Source: an uncultured Oscillospiraceae bacterium (GTDB lineage Bacteria; Bacillota_A; Clostridia; Oscillospirales; Oscillospiraceae). From it: 15,946 nucleotides of DNA. The notes beneath the pieces are model-generated. The model did not search any database. It saw only the letters and a list, made by a program, of their open reading frames with translations, and had not been told where the DNA came from. The DNA is taken from NCBI GenBank assembly GCA_944386965.1, contig CALXDE010000003.1, positions 1-15,946 of the forward strand. Reading direction: 5' to 3'. Positions 1 to 5,580 of the stretch are shown in pieces. Position numbers and translations under genes: made by a program. The stretch's first letter is position 1; every line of letters starts with the position of its first letter.

Positions 1-469
1 TGAACATGGGGTTAAACTGCTCCTGTGTCATAGTTTCCTCCCATCCGGGCCAGCCGCCCACGACGATCTGCTTGCCGCTGCGCTGGTCCCATCTGCTCCG
101 GACCGACCGGGTGTCCACATGGGTAAACGTCTGGTAGACGCCGATGCCGCCCCGCCGGCCTAAGTAATATTCCGCGATCTGCCCCACCAGCAGCGGCGAG
201 GCCCCGGCGACCACGATGTCCGCCGCCCGGCCGTAGACGTGCTGGCTGTGGGGCACCCCGCCCACGGCGGCGTTGTGCTCCGGGGAGCGGTAGCCGCTGT
301 TGATGGTGACCGCCCCGCCGGTGGCCTCCCGGATCTGCTCCAGCAGCGCCACCAGATCCTCGTCCACCAGGACTTTGTCCGCCCCGTCCTTGCTGGCGAA
401 CTCCGCCAGGCGGAAATGGGGACTCAGTTGCAAGTCCCTATCCCGCCCCAGGCTGTACTCTCTTACCAT
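1..469 (-). CDS. M15-family peptidase endolysin, partial (C-terminus beyond left edge)
   Basis: Zinc D-Ala-D-Ala carboxypeptidase-like peptidase (M15/Hedgehog-like fold), most likely the phage endolysin that cuts peptidoglycan peptide bridges. I translated 156 residues to the window edge. The family signature SxHxxGxAxD is present as SQHVYGRAAD (residues 75-84: H77, D84 as zinc ligands), preceded by SGYRSPEHN (58-66). The second ligand motif is HVD at 117-119. After the catalytic domain the frame continues as TMTQEQFNPMF, which may open a C-terminal S-layer-like or wall-binding segment, but this is cut off. The start is ATG at 469 with AAGGAG six bases upstream; the nearer ATG at 474 runs into TAA after two further codons. 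It is the last gene seen in the late operon, the usual place for lysis genes. The catalytic domain is confident; the endolysin role is inferred from position. Confidence 0.85.
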   Translation of the reverse strand, partial: MVREYSLGRDRDLQLSPHFRLAEFASKDGADKVLVDEDLVALLEQIREATGGAVTINSGYRSPEHNAAVGGVPHSQHVYGRAADIVVAGASPLLVGQIAEYYLGRRGGIGVYQTFTHVDTRSVRSRWDQRSGKQIVVGGWPGWEETMTQEQFNPMF

Positions 470-664
470 ATCATGCTCCTTTTCTGGTGGGAGACGCCCC
501 CTGCGCCTCGCAGAGTTCCCGCCCGCAGGCGGGAAACTATTGGGATCGTTTTCCCGGGGACATGTGCCTCGGGAAAACACCCCTCAGGCCCCAAGTGTGC
601 GAGCACCACGAGCGCGCGCAGGGGACTGCCTCCAACTCGTCCGCGGCCTGACGCGGACGAAGCC
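470..664 (-). other. Structured non-coding leader with four stacked inverted repeats
   Basis: A gap of 195 bases between the 194-aa gene and the endolysin holds no convincing gene. It contains four inverted repeats. The 8-bp stem 517-524/529-536 has a 4-nt loop. The 12-bp stem 548-559/567-578 has one G-U pair and a 7-nt loop. The 585-592/621-628 pair matches 7 of 8 positions and encloses a smaller hairpin. The perfect 8-bp stem 637-644/653-660 begins four bases after the upstream stop codon. None is followed by a U-tract on either strand, so they are not simple intrinsic terminators. They could form a structured 5' leader for the endolysin mRNA, an RNA processing or stability element, or an unknown small RNA. 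I do not recognise a named RNA family. Confidence 0.5.
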
Positions 665-1249
665 TTACCGGCTGGCCAGGACGCTCTCAAACAGCGCCCG
701 GTCGTCCGTCATGCGGGCGTACTGGAGGCCCTTGTCGTAGGGGGCCACCTTCAGGGCAAACCACGCCTCCTCCTCGGCCTTCTGGCTGTCGCTGAGGTTC
801 TTCCAGCCGGGCAGCGTCTCCACGTAGGCGTCCTTGGCCGCCTCCAGAGTGGTGCCCTCTGCGTCCGCCTTGTCCCAGATGTCCCAGGCGTGGGCGTACA
901 GAAGGTAATCCGGCTTGGGCGCGTCCTCCGGCACCTGATAGTGGGCGGCGATGTCCAGGAACTTTGCCATGCTGCCCACCCGCCGGGTCTCGGAGATCGC
1001 CTCGTAGCAGTCGGTCATGAAGTCCTTGCAGGCGGTCTTGGCCGCGGCCTTCTCGCTGTCGCTCAGGGCCTGCCACGCCGCGCTGAGGGCGGCGTAGTCC
1101 ACCTCCGCGCCGGGGTAGTTGGAAAAGTGGTCGGTGCCGTAGGTCTCCAGGTTCTCCACGAACATGGCCCGGGCCACGCTGTTGTCCACGTGGTTGGCCT
1201 TGCCCAGGTCCATAATGTCCCAGGCGCAGTTGATCAGAAATCGGTTCAT
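665..1249 (-). CDS. Hypothetical acidic protein with internal duplication
   Basis: A 194-aa protein I do not recognise. It has no signal peptide or membrane segment, so it is not an obvious holin. It is rich in Ala, Asp and Glu and looks helical. The two halves share spaced motifs: AWDI at 9-12 and 121-124, VENL/VETL at 31-34 and 143-146, and LSDSxKA at 62-68 and 152-158. This points to a two-repeat domain arising by duplication. The start is ATG at 1249 with AAAGGAG nine bases upstream; an earlier ATG at 1257 stops after three codons. It lies between the tail-fibre/toxin-like region and the endolysin, a slot often used by lysis or host-takeover genes. Structural, lysis-associated or moron roles are all possible. 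Confidence 0.75.
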   Translation of the reverse strand: MNRFLINCAWDIMDLGKANHVDNSVARAMFVENLETYGTDHFSNYPGAEVDYAALSAAWQALSDSEKAAAKTACKDFMTDCYEAISETRRVGSMAKFLDIAAHYQVPEDAPKPDYLLYAHAWDIWDKADAEGTTLEAAKDAYVETLPGWKNLSDSQKAEEEAWFALKVAPYDKGLQYARMTDDRALFESVLASR

Positions 1250-1292
1250 AAGTACATTCTCCTTTCAAATTTCCGGCTTTGCCGGTTGATCA

Positions 1293-1329
1293 CATAAAAC
1301 AAAGCCGCCTTGTCACACTTGACAAAGCG
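1293..1329 (-). terminator. Putative intrinsic terminator of the minus-strand toxin mRNA
   Basis: On the minus strand a 10-bp stem (1329-1320 with 1315-1306, one G-U pair, loop of 4) is followed by GCTTTGTTTTATG, an interrupted U-tract. It would end the toxin mRNA about 60 bases after the peptide stop. The right arm contains the -35 hexamer of the opposing plus-strand promoter, so terminator and promoter share bases. Confidence 0.55.
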
Positions 1330-1346
1330 ACCAGGACTGGTATAAT
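1319..1346 (+). promoter_or_regulatory. Strong sigma-A promoter for the antisense RNA
   Basis: A perfect TTGACA (1319-1324) and a perfect TATAAT (1341-1346) are separated by 16 bases. Transcription would start near 1353. No plus-strand protein gene follows, which argues for a non-coding RNA. The -35 box sits in the stem of the opposing terminator. Confidence 0.8.
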
Positions 1347-1383
1347 AAAAGTACAAGGGCGCTGTTGTTTGACGGTTAGCCCA

Positions 1384-1515
1384 CTAAGCCATCGAGATTA
1401 ACTCGCTAGCCGTTCGGGGACCAGCCGAGCGGCTAGCACGCTTTATGGTCAGTATGTAGAGCACAAAGGCCAGACACACCAAAAACCGCAGGAATCGCTT
1501 CCATTGGTGTCCCAC
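1384..1515 (-). CDS. Putative type I toxin: short membrane peptide (43 aa)
   Basis: A 43-codon frame starts at GTG 1515 (or ATT 1518) and stops at TAG 1384-1386. After a basic N-terminus (HQWKRFLR) comes a single hydrophobic segment, FLVCLAFVLYILTI, then a basic tail with KRASRS. This is the layout of small Firmicute holin-like or type I toxins of the TxpA/BsrG/Fst kind, which damage the membrane. I cannot assign it to one family. The Shine-Dalgarno GGGGGTGA pairs fully with anti-SD if one G-U is allowed, with 10 bases from its GGGGG core to GTG and 7 to ATT. It has its own promoter (1595-1623) and terminator (1293-1329) and is covered by an antisense RNA. It also lies where a holin would be expected. 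The last third of the frame runs through the 1405-1437 hairpin, so the C-terminus may be functionally unimportant. Confidence 0.6.
   Translation of the reverse strand: MGHQWKRFLRFLVCLAFVLYILTIKRASRSAGPRTASELISMA
1405..1437. other. Strong internal hairpin of the convergent RNA pair
   Basis: The outer 8-bp stem GCTAGCCG/CGGCTAGC is followed by one mismatch, 4 more pairs and a 7-base loop. There is no U-tract on either side, so it is an internal RNA structure. It is a candidate loop for first contact between sense and antisense RNAs. Confidence 0.6.
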
Positions 1516-1524
1516 AATCGCATC

Positions 1525-1544
1525 ACCCCCTTTCGCAAGGGAGT
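1525..1544 (-). promoter_or_regulatory. Hairpin sequestering the toxin ribosome binding site
   Basis: In the minus-strand RNA, ACTCCCTT (1544-1537) pairs with AAGGGGGT (1532-1525) across a GCGA loop, a stable GNRA tetraloop. This 8-bp stem contains one G-U pair. It buries most of the GGGGGTGA ribosome binding site of the small peptide, so translation should be low unless the structure opens. Such sequestration is typical of type I toxin mRNAs. Confidence 0.6.
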
Positions 1545-1571
1545 GGCTAACCGCCGTATCCAACAGCGCCC

Positions 1572-1594
1572 AAGGCCCCGTCAGGGGCTTTTTT
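1572..1594 (+). terminator. Intrinsic terminator of the antisense RNA
   Basis: The stem AAGGCCCC/GGGGCTTT (1572-1579 with 1584-1591, one G-U pair) has loop GTCA, and the T-run 1589-1594 forms the U-tract. The same bases, read on the minus strand, form a 5'-terminal stem-loop at the expected start of the toxin mRNA. Confidence 0.8.
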
Positions 1595-1623
1595 ATTCTA
1601 CCTTACGCGCCGCTTTTTGTCAA
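1595..1623 (-). promoter_or_regulatory. Promoter of the minus-strand toxin mRNA
   Basis: On the minus strand, TTGACA (1623-1618) and TAGAAT (1600-1595) are separated by 17 bases. Transcription should start near 1588, within the U-tract and stem of the opposing terminator. This lets the peptide be expressed independently of the late operon. Confidence 0.75.
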
Positions 1624-1626
1624 TTT

Positions 1627-1650
1627 CCGCCCCTTCGGGGGCGGTTTTTT
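1627..1650 (+). terminator. Second plus-strand intrinsic terminator
   Basis: CCGCCCC (1627-1633) and GGGGCGG (1638-1644) form a perfect 7-bp stem with a TTCG loop, followed by six T (1645-1650). It would catch plus-strand transcripts passing the 1572-1594 terminator and so protect the late operon from antisense read-through. Its last base is the first base of the adjacent minus-strand stop codon. Confidence 0.75.
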
Positions 1651-1823
1651 CACTGTACCCCGTACTTTTCCAGAATCGGCCCGCACACCGGGTCTTTGAG
1701 TAAATTTTTCACCTGTCCGGGGGGCAGGTTGTCCAAAATGGTTTGGAAGTCGTTGGCCTTCTCGTCCACCGATTTTCGGTGCTTGTTGTACGCGATGATT
1801 TTTTCACGCAGTTCCGGTTTCAT
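1650..1823 (-). CDS. Small phage protein in XkdX position (57 aa)
   Basis: A 57-aa frame from ATG 1823 to TGA at 1650-1652, overlapping the upstream gene by 20 bases. It begins MKPELREKI and has a charged helical first half, then a short segment with LPPGQVKNLL and a C-terminal LEKYGVQ. No signal peptide or membrane segment is visible. GAGAGGAGG lies upstream (about 1837-1829) at a workable distance from the ATG. It follows the fibre and a 128-aa gene, matching xkdX in the PBSX order, but I cannot confirm homology. Short proteins of this shape are common after tail genes in Clostridia phages; their function is unknown. Confidence 0.7.
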   Translation of the reverse strand: MKPELREKIIAYNKHRKSVDEKANDFQTILDNLPPGQVKNLLKDPVCGPILEKYGVQ

Positions 1824-2190
1824 CGTCTGCCTCCTCTCCCGTGTACCCCGTCAAAATCATGTTCAGGGCCTCGCTGGTCTCATCCAGGTCAGCCCGCAAC
1901 CTCTCATTGGCCAGGGCATCCTTCTCGCGCTGCCCGGCCTCATACGCCGCCTGCCCGGCCTCGAACGCCTTAACCGCCTCGTCTCGGGTGGGGAAGGACA
2001 GCCCCTCCATCCACTCATAGGCGGAAACGTCCATGGGCTCATAAGAGCCGTGGTAAAGTTCCGCCGTGCGCCCGGCCTCCTCCTCTGTGGGGGCATAGGC
2101 GGTGCGCTCCTGCCCCAGAAAGGTGTATGTCACCTTGTACCGGTTCAGTTCCACCGTCTCGCCATACATCCTCAGCGCCTCGTGTGCCAT
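1804..2190 (-). CDS. Hypothetical protein in XkdW / fibre-accessory position (128 aa)
   Basis: The frame could begin at 2244, but the ATG at 2190 (MAHEALRMYG) has AAGGAGG six bases upstream, which would overlap the fibre stop, so I chose it. The first part looks like a small beta domain (ETVELNRYKVTYTF), followed by a conserved-looking EWMEGLSFPTRDEAVKAFEAG (residues about 59-79, aromatic and acidic). A highly charged helical C-terminus follows, likely coiled coil. It lies directly after the tail fibre gene, where tail-fibre assembly chaperones or XkdW-like proteins are found. That role is inferred from position only. Confidence 0.7.
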   Translation of the reverse strand: MAHEALRMYGETVELNRYKVTYTFLGQERTAYAPTEEEAGRTAELYHGSYEPMDVSAYEWMEGLSFPTRDEAVKAFEAGQAAYEAGQREKDALANERLRADLDETSEALNMILTGYTGEEADDETGTA

Positions 2191-2200
2191 AGCTGCCTCC

Positions 2201-3718
2201 TTAGTTGTACTTGTTGTTGACCCAGGTGTTGCCCGTGCCTGCATCGGTGTAGTTCTTGCCGTAGATCATGTTGCCGATGATAAGGTTGTGTTGAGCATCT
2301 GTTTGTGCCCAAATTGATTTTGATGAAGACGGCCATGAAGTACATTTGACAATGTTATTTGCCACGACAGCGCCTAACGTATCAAACAAATTGATTCCGT
2401 AATTATTTATGTTTAAAATTCGGTTTCCAAAAATTACAACAGGAATATTCTTCGCGTCGCTAATGCTTGTTCCTGTGAAACTAGAAGCCATAATTCCATT
2501 GGAGCAATCAGTAATTTGATTCCCAACAACAATATCTCCAGCAGAAGCTATCGGAACCCCGCTTGTTATATTTTTAAACTCATTAAACGCTATAACAGAA
2601 TTTCCTTTTGTCAAAACAGCGACTGGATTTTCATTCGCATTGTCTGTACCATCAAATAGGCAGCATATGACGTTGAAACTTCCGCCCTGATAGCCACCTG
2701 TTGGATTGACTCTCGCTCCTTGATCGAAATCAACGAATTTGCATCGATAAATCAGAATGCTTCCAGTGGTATTTCGAACACCCAGCATTGTCTTGTTTTC
2801 GGTGAGAAATTCTTTTTGATTCCCATCTATCGTGAGATTAGCGACTGTGCTTCCTGCAGCAGGATAAATAACACCTTCAAATGATTCCGTATTGGTATAG
2901 TTCACCTTCAAAATACTGTTCCACCCGCTGCCCATCAGCGTGCAGTTAGAGGGCACGGTAAGCACCTTCTCCAGCAGGTACGTCCCCGCCAGCAGTAGCA
3001 CCGTGCCCGTCCCGCCGGGGATAGCTTCAAAAGCGGCGGCGATGGTGGCGGAGTCGGTTGTCCCGTCGCACAGGAAGTCGCAGTCGTCCGCTGTGTATCC
3101 CTGCCCAGAGGCACCCACGACCACCGCTGGTCCGGCCTTGTTCAGCTGGGATACTCTGGCAATCGCGTCTGAGATCTGGGCCAGGGGCACCTTTCCGCTT
3201 CCATCCAGAGAAGCAACGCCGTTGGCTTCCCCCTTCTGCGTCAGCGGCACATAGTCCTGAAGCTGTTTCACTGTAGCGAACACCAGGCCCTGATCGATGG
3301 TGGCGGTGATGTTGGCCACCACGTCAAACACGAACTGCCCGCCAAACACAATTTCCCGCAGCGTCTCCGTTCCCGCCGGGATGGGCTCCCCGTCCCCAAA
3401 GGAATTGCCATAAGCAAACAGGATGCTCCCGCTGTCCGGGTCGTTGGCAAACAGGCCCGTCTCCTCCCAGGTGAACGCCTGAGCCCCCTGGTTACTGTAC
3501 TGTCCTGTGATCAGACACTGGTTGCCGTCGGGGCTCACCTGGGCGATGGGGACCGACGCCACGGTCTGCACCAAGGCGGTCTGGTTTCGGATGTCCGCCC
3601 CCTGGGGCAGAGCCCCGCTGCCGATCTGCCAGCCCGTGACCTCCACCGTGTTGCCTAGCGGCGTCTTGGCCAGCAGGGCCGCCCCAGCATTGGTCAGTTG
3701 AATTTGCGGTAATGCCAT
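2201..3718 (-). CDS. Tail fibre / receptor-binding protein with beta-helix C-terminus
   Basis: A 505-aa protein. The N-terminal part (about 1-145; MALPQIQLTNAGAALLAK, GWQIGSGALP, FTWEETGLFAND) matches the phage tail-collar fibre family (DUF3751-like) that attaches to the baseplate. A short linker (about 150-190) contains LDGSGKVPLAQI, a common fibre repeat. From about 205 the sequence is a pectate-lyase-like right-handed beta-helix (DCDFLCDGTTDSATIAAAF; many NxxxxN and GNxI turns), ending GNTWVNNKYN. This part probably binds or degrades a surface glycan. The DNA encoding about residue 263 onward (2230-2930) is much more AT-rich than its surroundings, which suggests domain exchange. ATG 3718 has AAAGGAG nearby. 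XkdV position. Confidence 0.88.
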   Translation of the reverse strand: MALPQIQLTNAGAALLAKTPLGNTVEVTGWQIGSGALPQGADIRNQTALVQTVASVPIAQVSPDGNQCLITGQYSNQGAQAFTWEETGLFANDPDSGSILFAYGNSFGDGEPIPAGTETLREIVFGGQFVFDVVANITATIDQGLVFATVKQLQDYVPLTQKGEANGVASLDGSGKVPLAQISDAIARVSQLNKAGPAVVVGASGQGYTADDCDFLCDGTTDSATIAAAFEAIPGGTGTVLLLAGTYLLEKVLTVPSNCTLMGSGWNSILKVNYTNTESFEGVIYPAAGSTVANLTIDGNQKEFLTENKTMLGVRNTTGSILIYRCKFVDFDQGARVNPTGGYQGGSFNVICCLFDGTDNANENPVAVLTKGNSVIAFNEFKNITSGVPIASAGDIVVGNQITDCSNGIMASSFTGTSISDAKNIPVVIFGNRILNINNYGINLFDTLGAVVANNIVKCTSWPSSSKSIWAQTDAQHNLIIGNMIYGKNYTDAGTGNTWVNNKYN

Positions 3719-3731
3719 ATCGTTGCTCCTT

Positions 3732-4441
3732 TCACACTGTTATGGTCGTAATGGTTCGGTCTCCCCGCCGCCCGAACACACCTGTATAGACATGCGTCGT
3801 GCCCTGGGGCGGGGTCTGAATACCTTCCGTAAAGAATGCGTCCGCCCGGCGGCTGACCGTACCCAGATACACAGGGGTCTGTCCCTGGGGCGGCGTCTCA
3901 ATGCCCATGGTGATCTCCGTAAAGCCCAGCCTGGGCACCGCGCCCACATAGATATTGGTCGTCCGGATCTCCACATACTGGATGCCCCATCCGATATGAG
4001 CCGGCTTGATGGTGTTGATCATGTGGATCAGCTCCCCCTCATAAAGGGCATTTTGCAGGGGAGTCTGGATGGTCATGGTATAGCCTGGGTAGTCGATCTC
4101 CACCTCCCACAGCCCCGGCCCGATCATCTGGTCTAATTTCTGGTACAGAAACCCCAGGGTATACGGCGGCTTGGTGGTGATCCGGTTCAGCACCCGGTAC
4201 CGCCGGAATTCCATGTCCTCCGTCTGGGGATTGGGCACGATGTGGAAAATGCTCTCCCACATCTCAATCCCGGACAGGTCCATGGTTTGGAAAAAAAGTT
4301 ATCCGCCACGCCGGTGATCTCCTGGGCCAGCGCCTCAAACTGGGCCGTCTCCGTCTGGCACATCTGCTGATAGTCTAAAATCTCCCGGTACCATGGGGGG
4401 AGCTGTTGGCACAGCTGGGTGTCCAATTCGATGGGGTTCAT
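3732..4441 (-). CDS. XkdU/YmfQ-like baseplate protein, interrupted by a frameshift
   Basis: Tail protein of the YmfQ/DUF2313 family, which caps the baseplate wedge next to the J-like protein. Two overlapping frames make up the family sequence. The 5' frame starts at ATG 4441 (LPPWYREILDYQQM, then VADNFF). The 3' frame (TMDLSGIEMWE, PNPQTEDMEFRRYRVLNR, TTKPPYTLGFL, IDYPGYTM, TIKPAHIGW) ends at 3732. They join at a run of seven T on the minus strand (4291-4297). An eighth T would give NFFFQTMDLSG and a 236-aa protein. A -1 ribosomal slip or transcriptional slippage on the T-run would also restore it. Without either, the 84-aa product stops at 4187. The start overlaps the stop of the J-like gene by 4 bases. 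The C-terminus carries three 27-aa repeats not usual for the family. Confidence 0.8.
3741..3983 (-). repeat. Three 27-residue tandem repeats at the XkdU-like C-terminus
   Basis: Three consecutive 27-aa units begin at IQYVEIRTTNIYVGAV, IETPPQGQTPVYLGTV and IQTPPQGTTHVYTGVF. The last two are clearly alike (IxTPPQGxTxVYxGxxxRRxD). The first aligns at the same period (TNIYVGAVPR). They extend the baseplate protein with a likely beta-rich decoration. Confidence 0.75.
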
Positions 4442-5580
4442 GTGGTCCCTCCCGTCAGCGTCACGGTTCCAAGGATGGGCACCTGCTGGGTCTCCCCGGT
4501 CTCCGTCAGGGTCAGGTCCGTGGCGGCGCCGTTCAGCGTCACGTTGGTGGCGTTCACCACCCCCGTCACCCCCACGATGGCGGCGGTGATCCGGGCCAGA
4601 TACACGTCGGCGGCGTACTGCACCGAATTGGCGGACACGTTGGTGTCCCAGTCCTGCCGGATGGTCAGCAGGTACGCCTCAATGGCCTGTTCAATGGGCT
4701 GCTGCACCTGGCCGATCTGATACCCGGAGGACAGCGTCACCGTGGCGGACACGGTCACCGTTAGCTCCGTGGGGGCCACGACGGTCACCTTCGCCCCAAT
4801 GGGGGCCATGCCCAATCCAAGCCCCTGGTTGGGGGGCGGGTCCACCGCGTTCTGTACGTTCTCCACCAGCGTGGGGGTGGCCGGAAGCCAGTCGCTTCCC
4901 AAAATACTCAGCTTCACCGTGCCGCCCCCGTCCCAGGTGGGGTACACCTGCACGCTGCCCACCCCGTCAAGGGTGGTCACATACTGCCGGTAGCTGGCGA
5001 TGTTCCCGCCGAAGGGCCGCTCATTCAATGCCTCGATGATCCGCTCCCGAAAGGACTCGTCCGTCTCCGTGTCGTCCCCCGGCACTAAAATGTCGGTGAT
5101 CTCCGCCGATGTCAGGCCCGGCACCACGGAGATGGGCAAAATCGGACCGGTGTACTCGTTTCCGATGGTTCCCGGAGTCTCCGCCGTCAGCTGGTAGTAA
5201 TAGAAGCCCTCCGCTGGGTCCTCCACCGTTGCCGGGGCCGTCACCGCAAAATTGATGCTGTTCTCCCCGTTGATGGTGGAAAACCGCACCCCATCCGGGA
5301 CCGCGGCGTTGAATATGCCCAGCCGCACCGCCGGTGTGGCCTGTCCCCGGGTCAGAACCGCAATGATGGCCAGCATGTCCAGGGAGTCTCCCACAGCGGT
5401 CTGCACGAATGCCTGCTGCTGCACCTGGTTTAGGCTCAGATAGAAGCCCTCCAGCGCCCAGGCGGCGGGCCCTAAAGCCGTGGGGATGGGGGCCGTGTCC
5501 CGCTTGTCGTAGGTGTCCGGAACCCGGTCCAGCATGGCCCGCAAAATGTTCTGGTAGGTCTCCTGGGTAAAGTCGATCAC
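4438..5580 (-). CDS. Baseplate J/gp47-like protein (XkdT)
   Basis: A 380-aa protein of the baseplate J family, a main component of the wedge that surrounds the hub and triggers sheath contraction. Family features in order: YQNILRAMLDRVPDTYDKR near the N-terminus, GDSLDMLA (about residues 64-71), the central GTIGNEYTGPI region (about 135-150), TETDESFRERIIEAL (about 172-186), GVGSVQVYP (about 207-215), then the C-terminal VANVT-like fold with TVSATVTL. The length is usual for the family. It starts at GTG 5580, overlapping the DUF2634 stop by 4 bases (GTGA), and ends overlapping the YmfQ-like start. It appears intact. Confidence 0.92.
   Translation of the reverse strand: MIDFTQETYQNILRAMLDRVPDTYDKRDTAPIPTALGPAAWALEGFYLSLNQVQQQAFVQTAVGDSLDMLAIIAVLTRGQATPAVRLGIFNAAVPDGVRFSTINGENSINFAVTAPATVEDPAEGFYYYQLTAETPGTIGNEYTGPILPISVVPGLTSAEITDILVPGDDTETDESFRERIIEALNERPFGGNIASYRQYVTTLDGVGSVQVYPTWDGGGTVKLSILGSDWLPATPTLVENVQNAVDPPPNQGLGLGMAPIGAKVTVVAPTELTVTVSATVTLSSGYQIGQVQQPIEQAIEAYLLTIRQDWDTNVSANSVQYAADVYLARITAAIVGVTGVVNATNVTLNGAATDLTLTETGETQQVPILGTVTLTGGTT

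Larger units (their letters stand above)
1357..1571. repeat. Inverted repeat bounding the convergent RNA pair
   Basis: The left arm (1357-1385) and right arm (1542-1571) are inverted copies. They share an exact 11-base block (GGGCGCTGTTG) and an exact 9-base block (CGGTTAGCC) plus ACT, separated by 5-8 variable bases. Because both strands are transcribed inward, both RNAs begin with nearly the same sequence and each can fold its 5' end onto its 3' end. The variable bases between conserved blocks look like an internal loop. A mobile element explanation is weaker because no transposase or target duplication is visible. Confidence 0.75.
1353..1595 (+). ncRNA. Putative antisense antitoxin RNA (about 240 nt)
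   Basis: A plus-strand RNA is predicted from the promoter at 1319-1346 to the terminator at 1572-1594. It holds no plausible ORF (the ATG near 1444 stops after four codons) and is antisense to the entire small peptide gene on the minus strand. Its 5' end (GGGCGCTGTTG at 1357-1367, then CGGTTAGCC) is complementary to its own 3' end (1542-1571), so it should close into a long terminal helix. A strong internal hairpin lies at 1405-1437, and a shorter one (CCCTT/AAGGG) at 1529-1541. The layout fits a type I antitoxin RNA that pairs with and silences toxin mRNA. Boundaries are predicted, not measured. Confidence 0.65.

Noticed and set aside
548..578. Perfect-looking hairpin as a terminator
   Set aside because: No U-tract on either strand, so listed as RNA structure instead.
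463..690. Minus-strand frame covering the gap before the endolysin
   Set aside because: It overlaps both neighbours, has no ribosome binding site and runs through four hairpins; composition is not protein-like.
239..1297. Plus-strand open frame (352 codons) across the endolysin and the 194-aa gene
   Set aside because: Spans two minus-strand genes and their gap; low-complexity translation and no start signal.
1449..1523. 24-aa frame from ATG 1523 (MRLWDTNGSDSC...) as the toxin
   Set aside because: The ATG is only two bases from the GGGGG core of the ribosome binding site, and the peptide has no membrane segment; the hydrophobic frame from GTG 1515 is favoured.
1357..1571. Inverted repeat as a miniature transposable element
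   Set aside because: No target duplication or transposase is seen, and promoters and terminators are fitted to the repeat arms.
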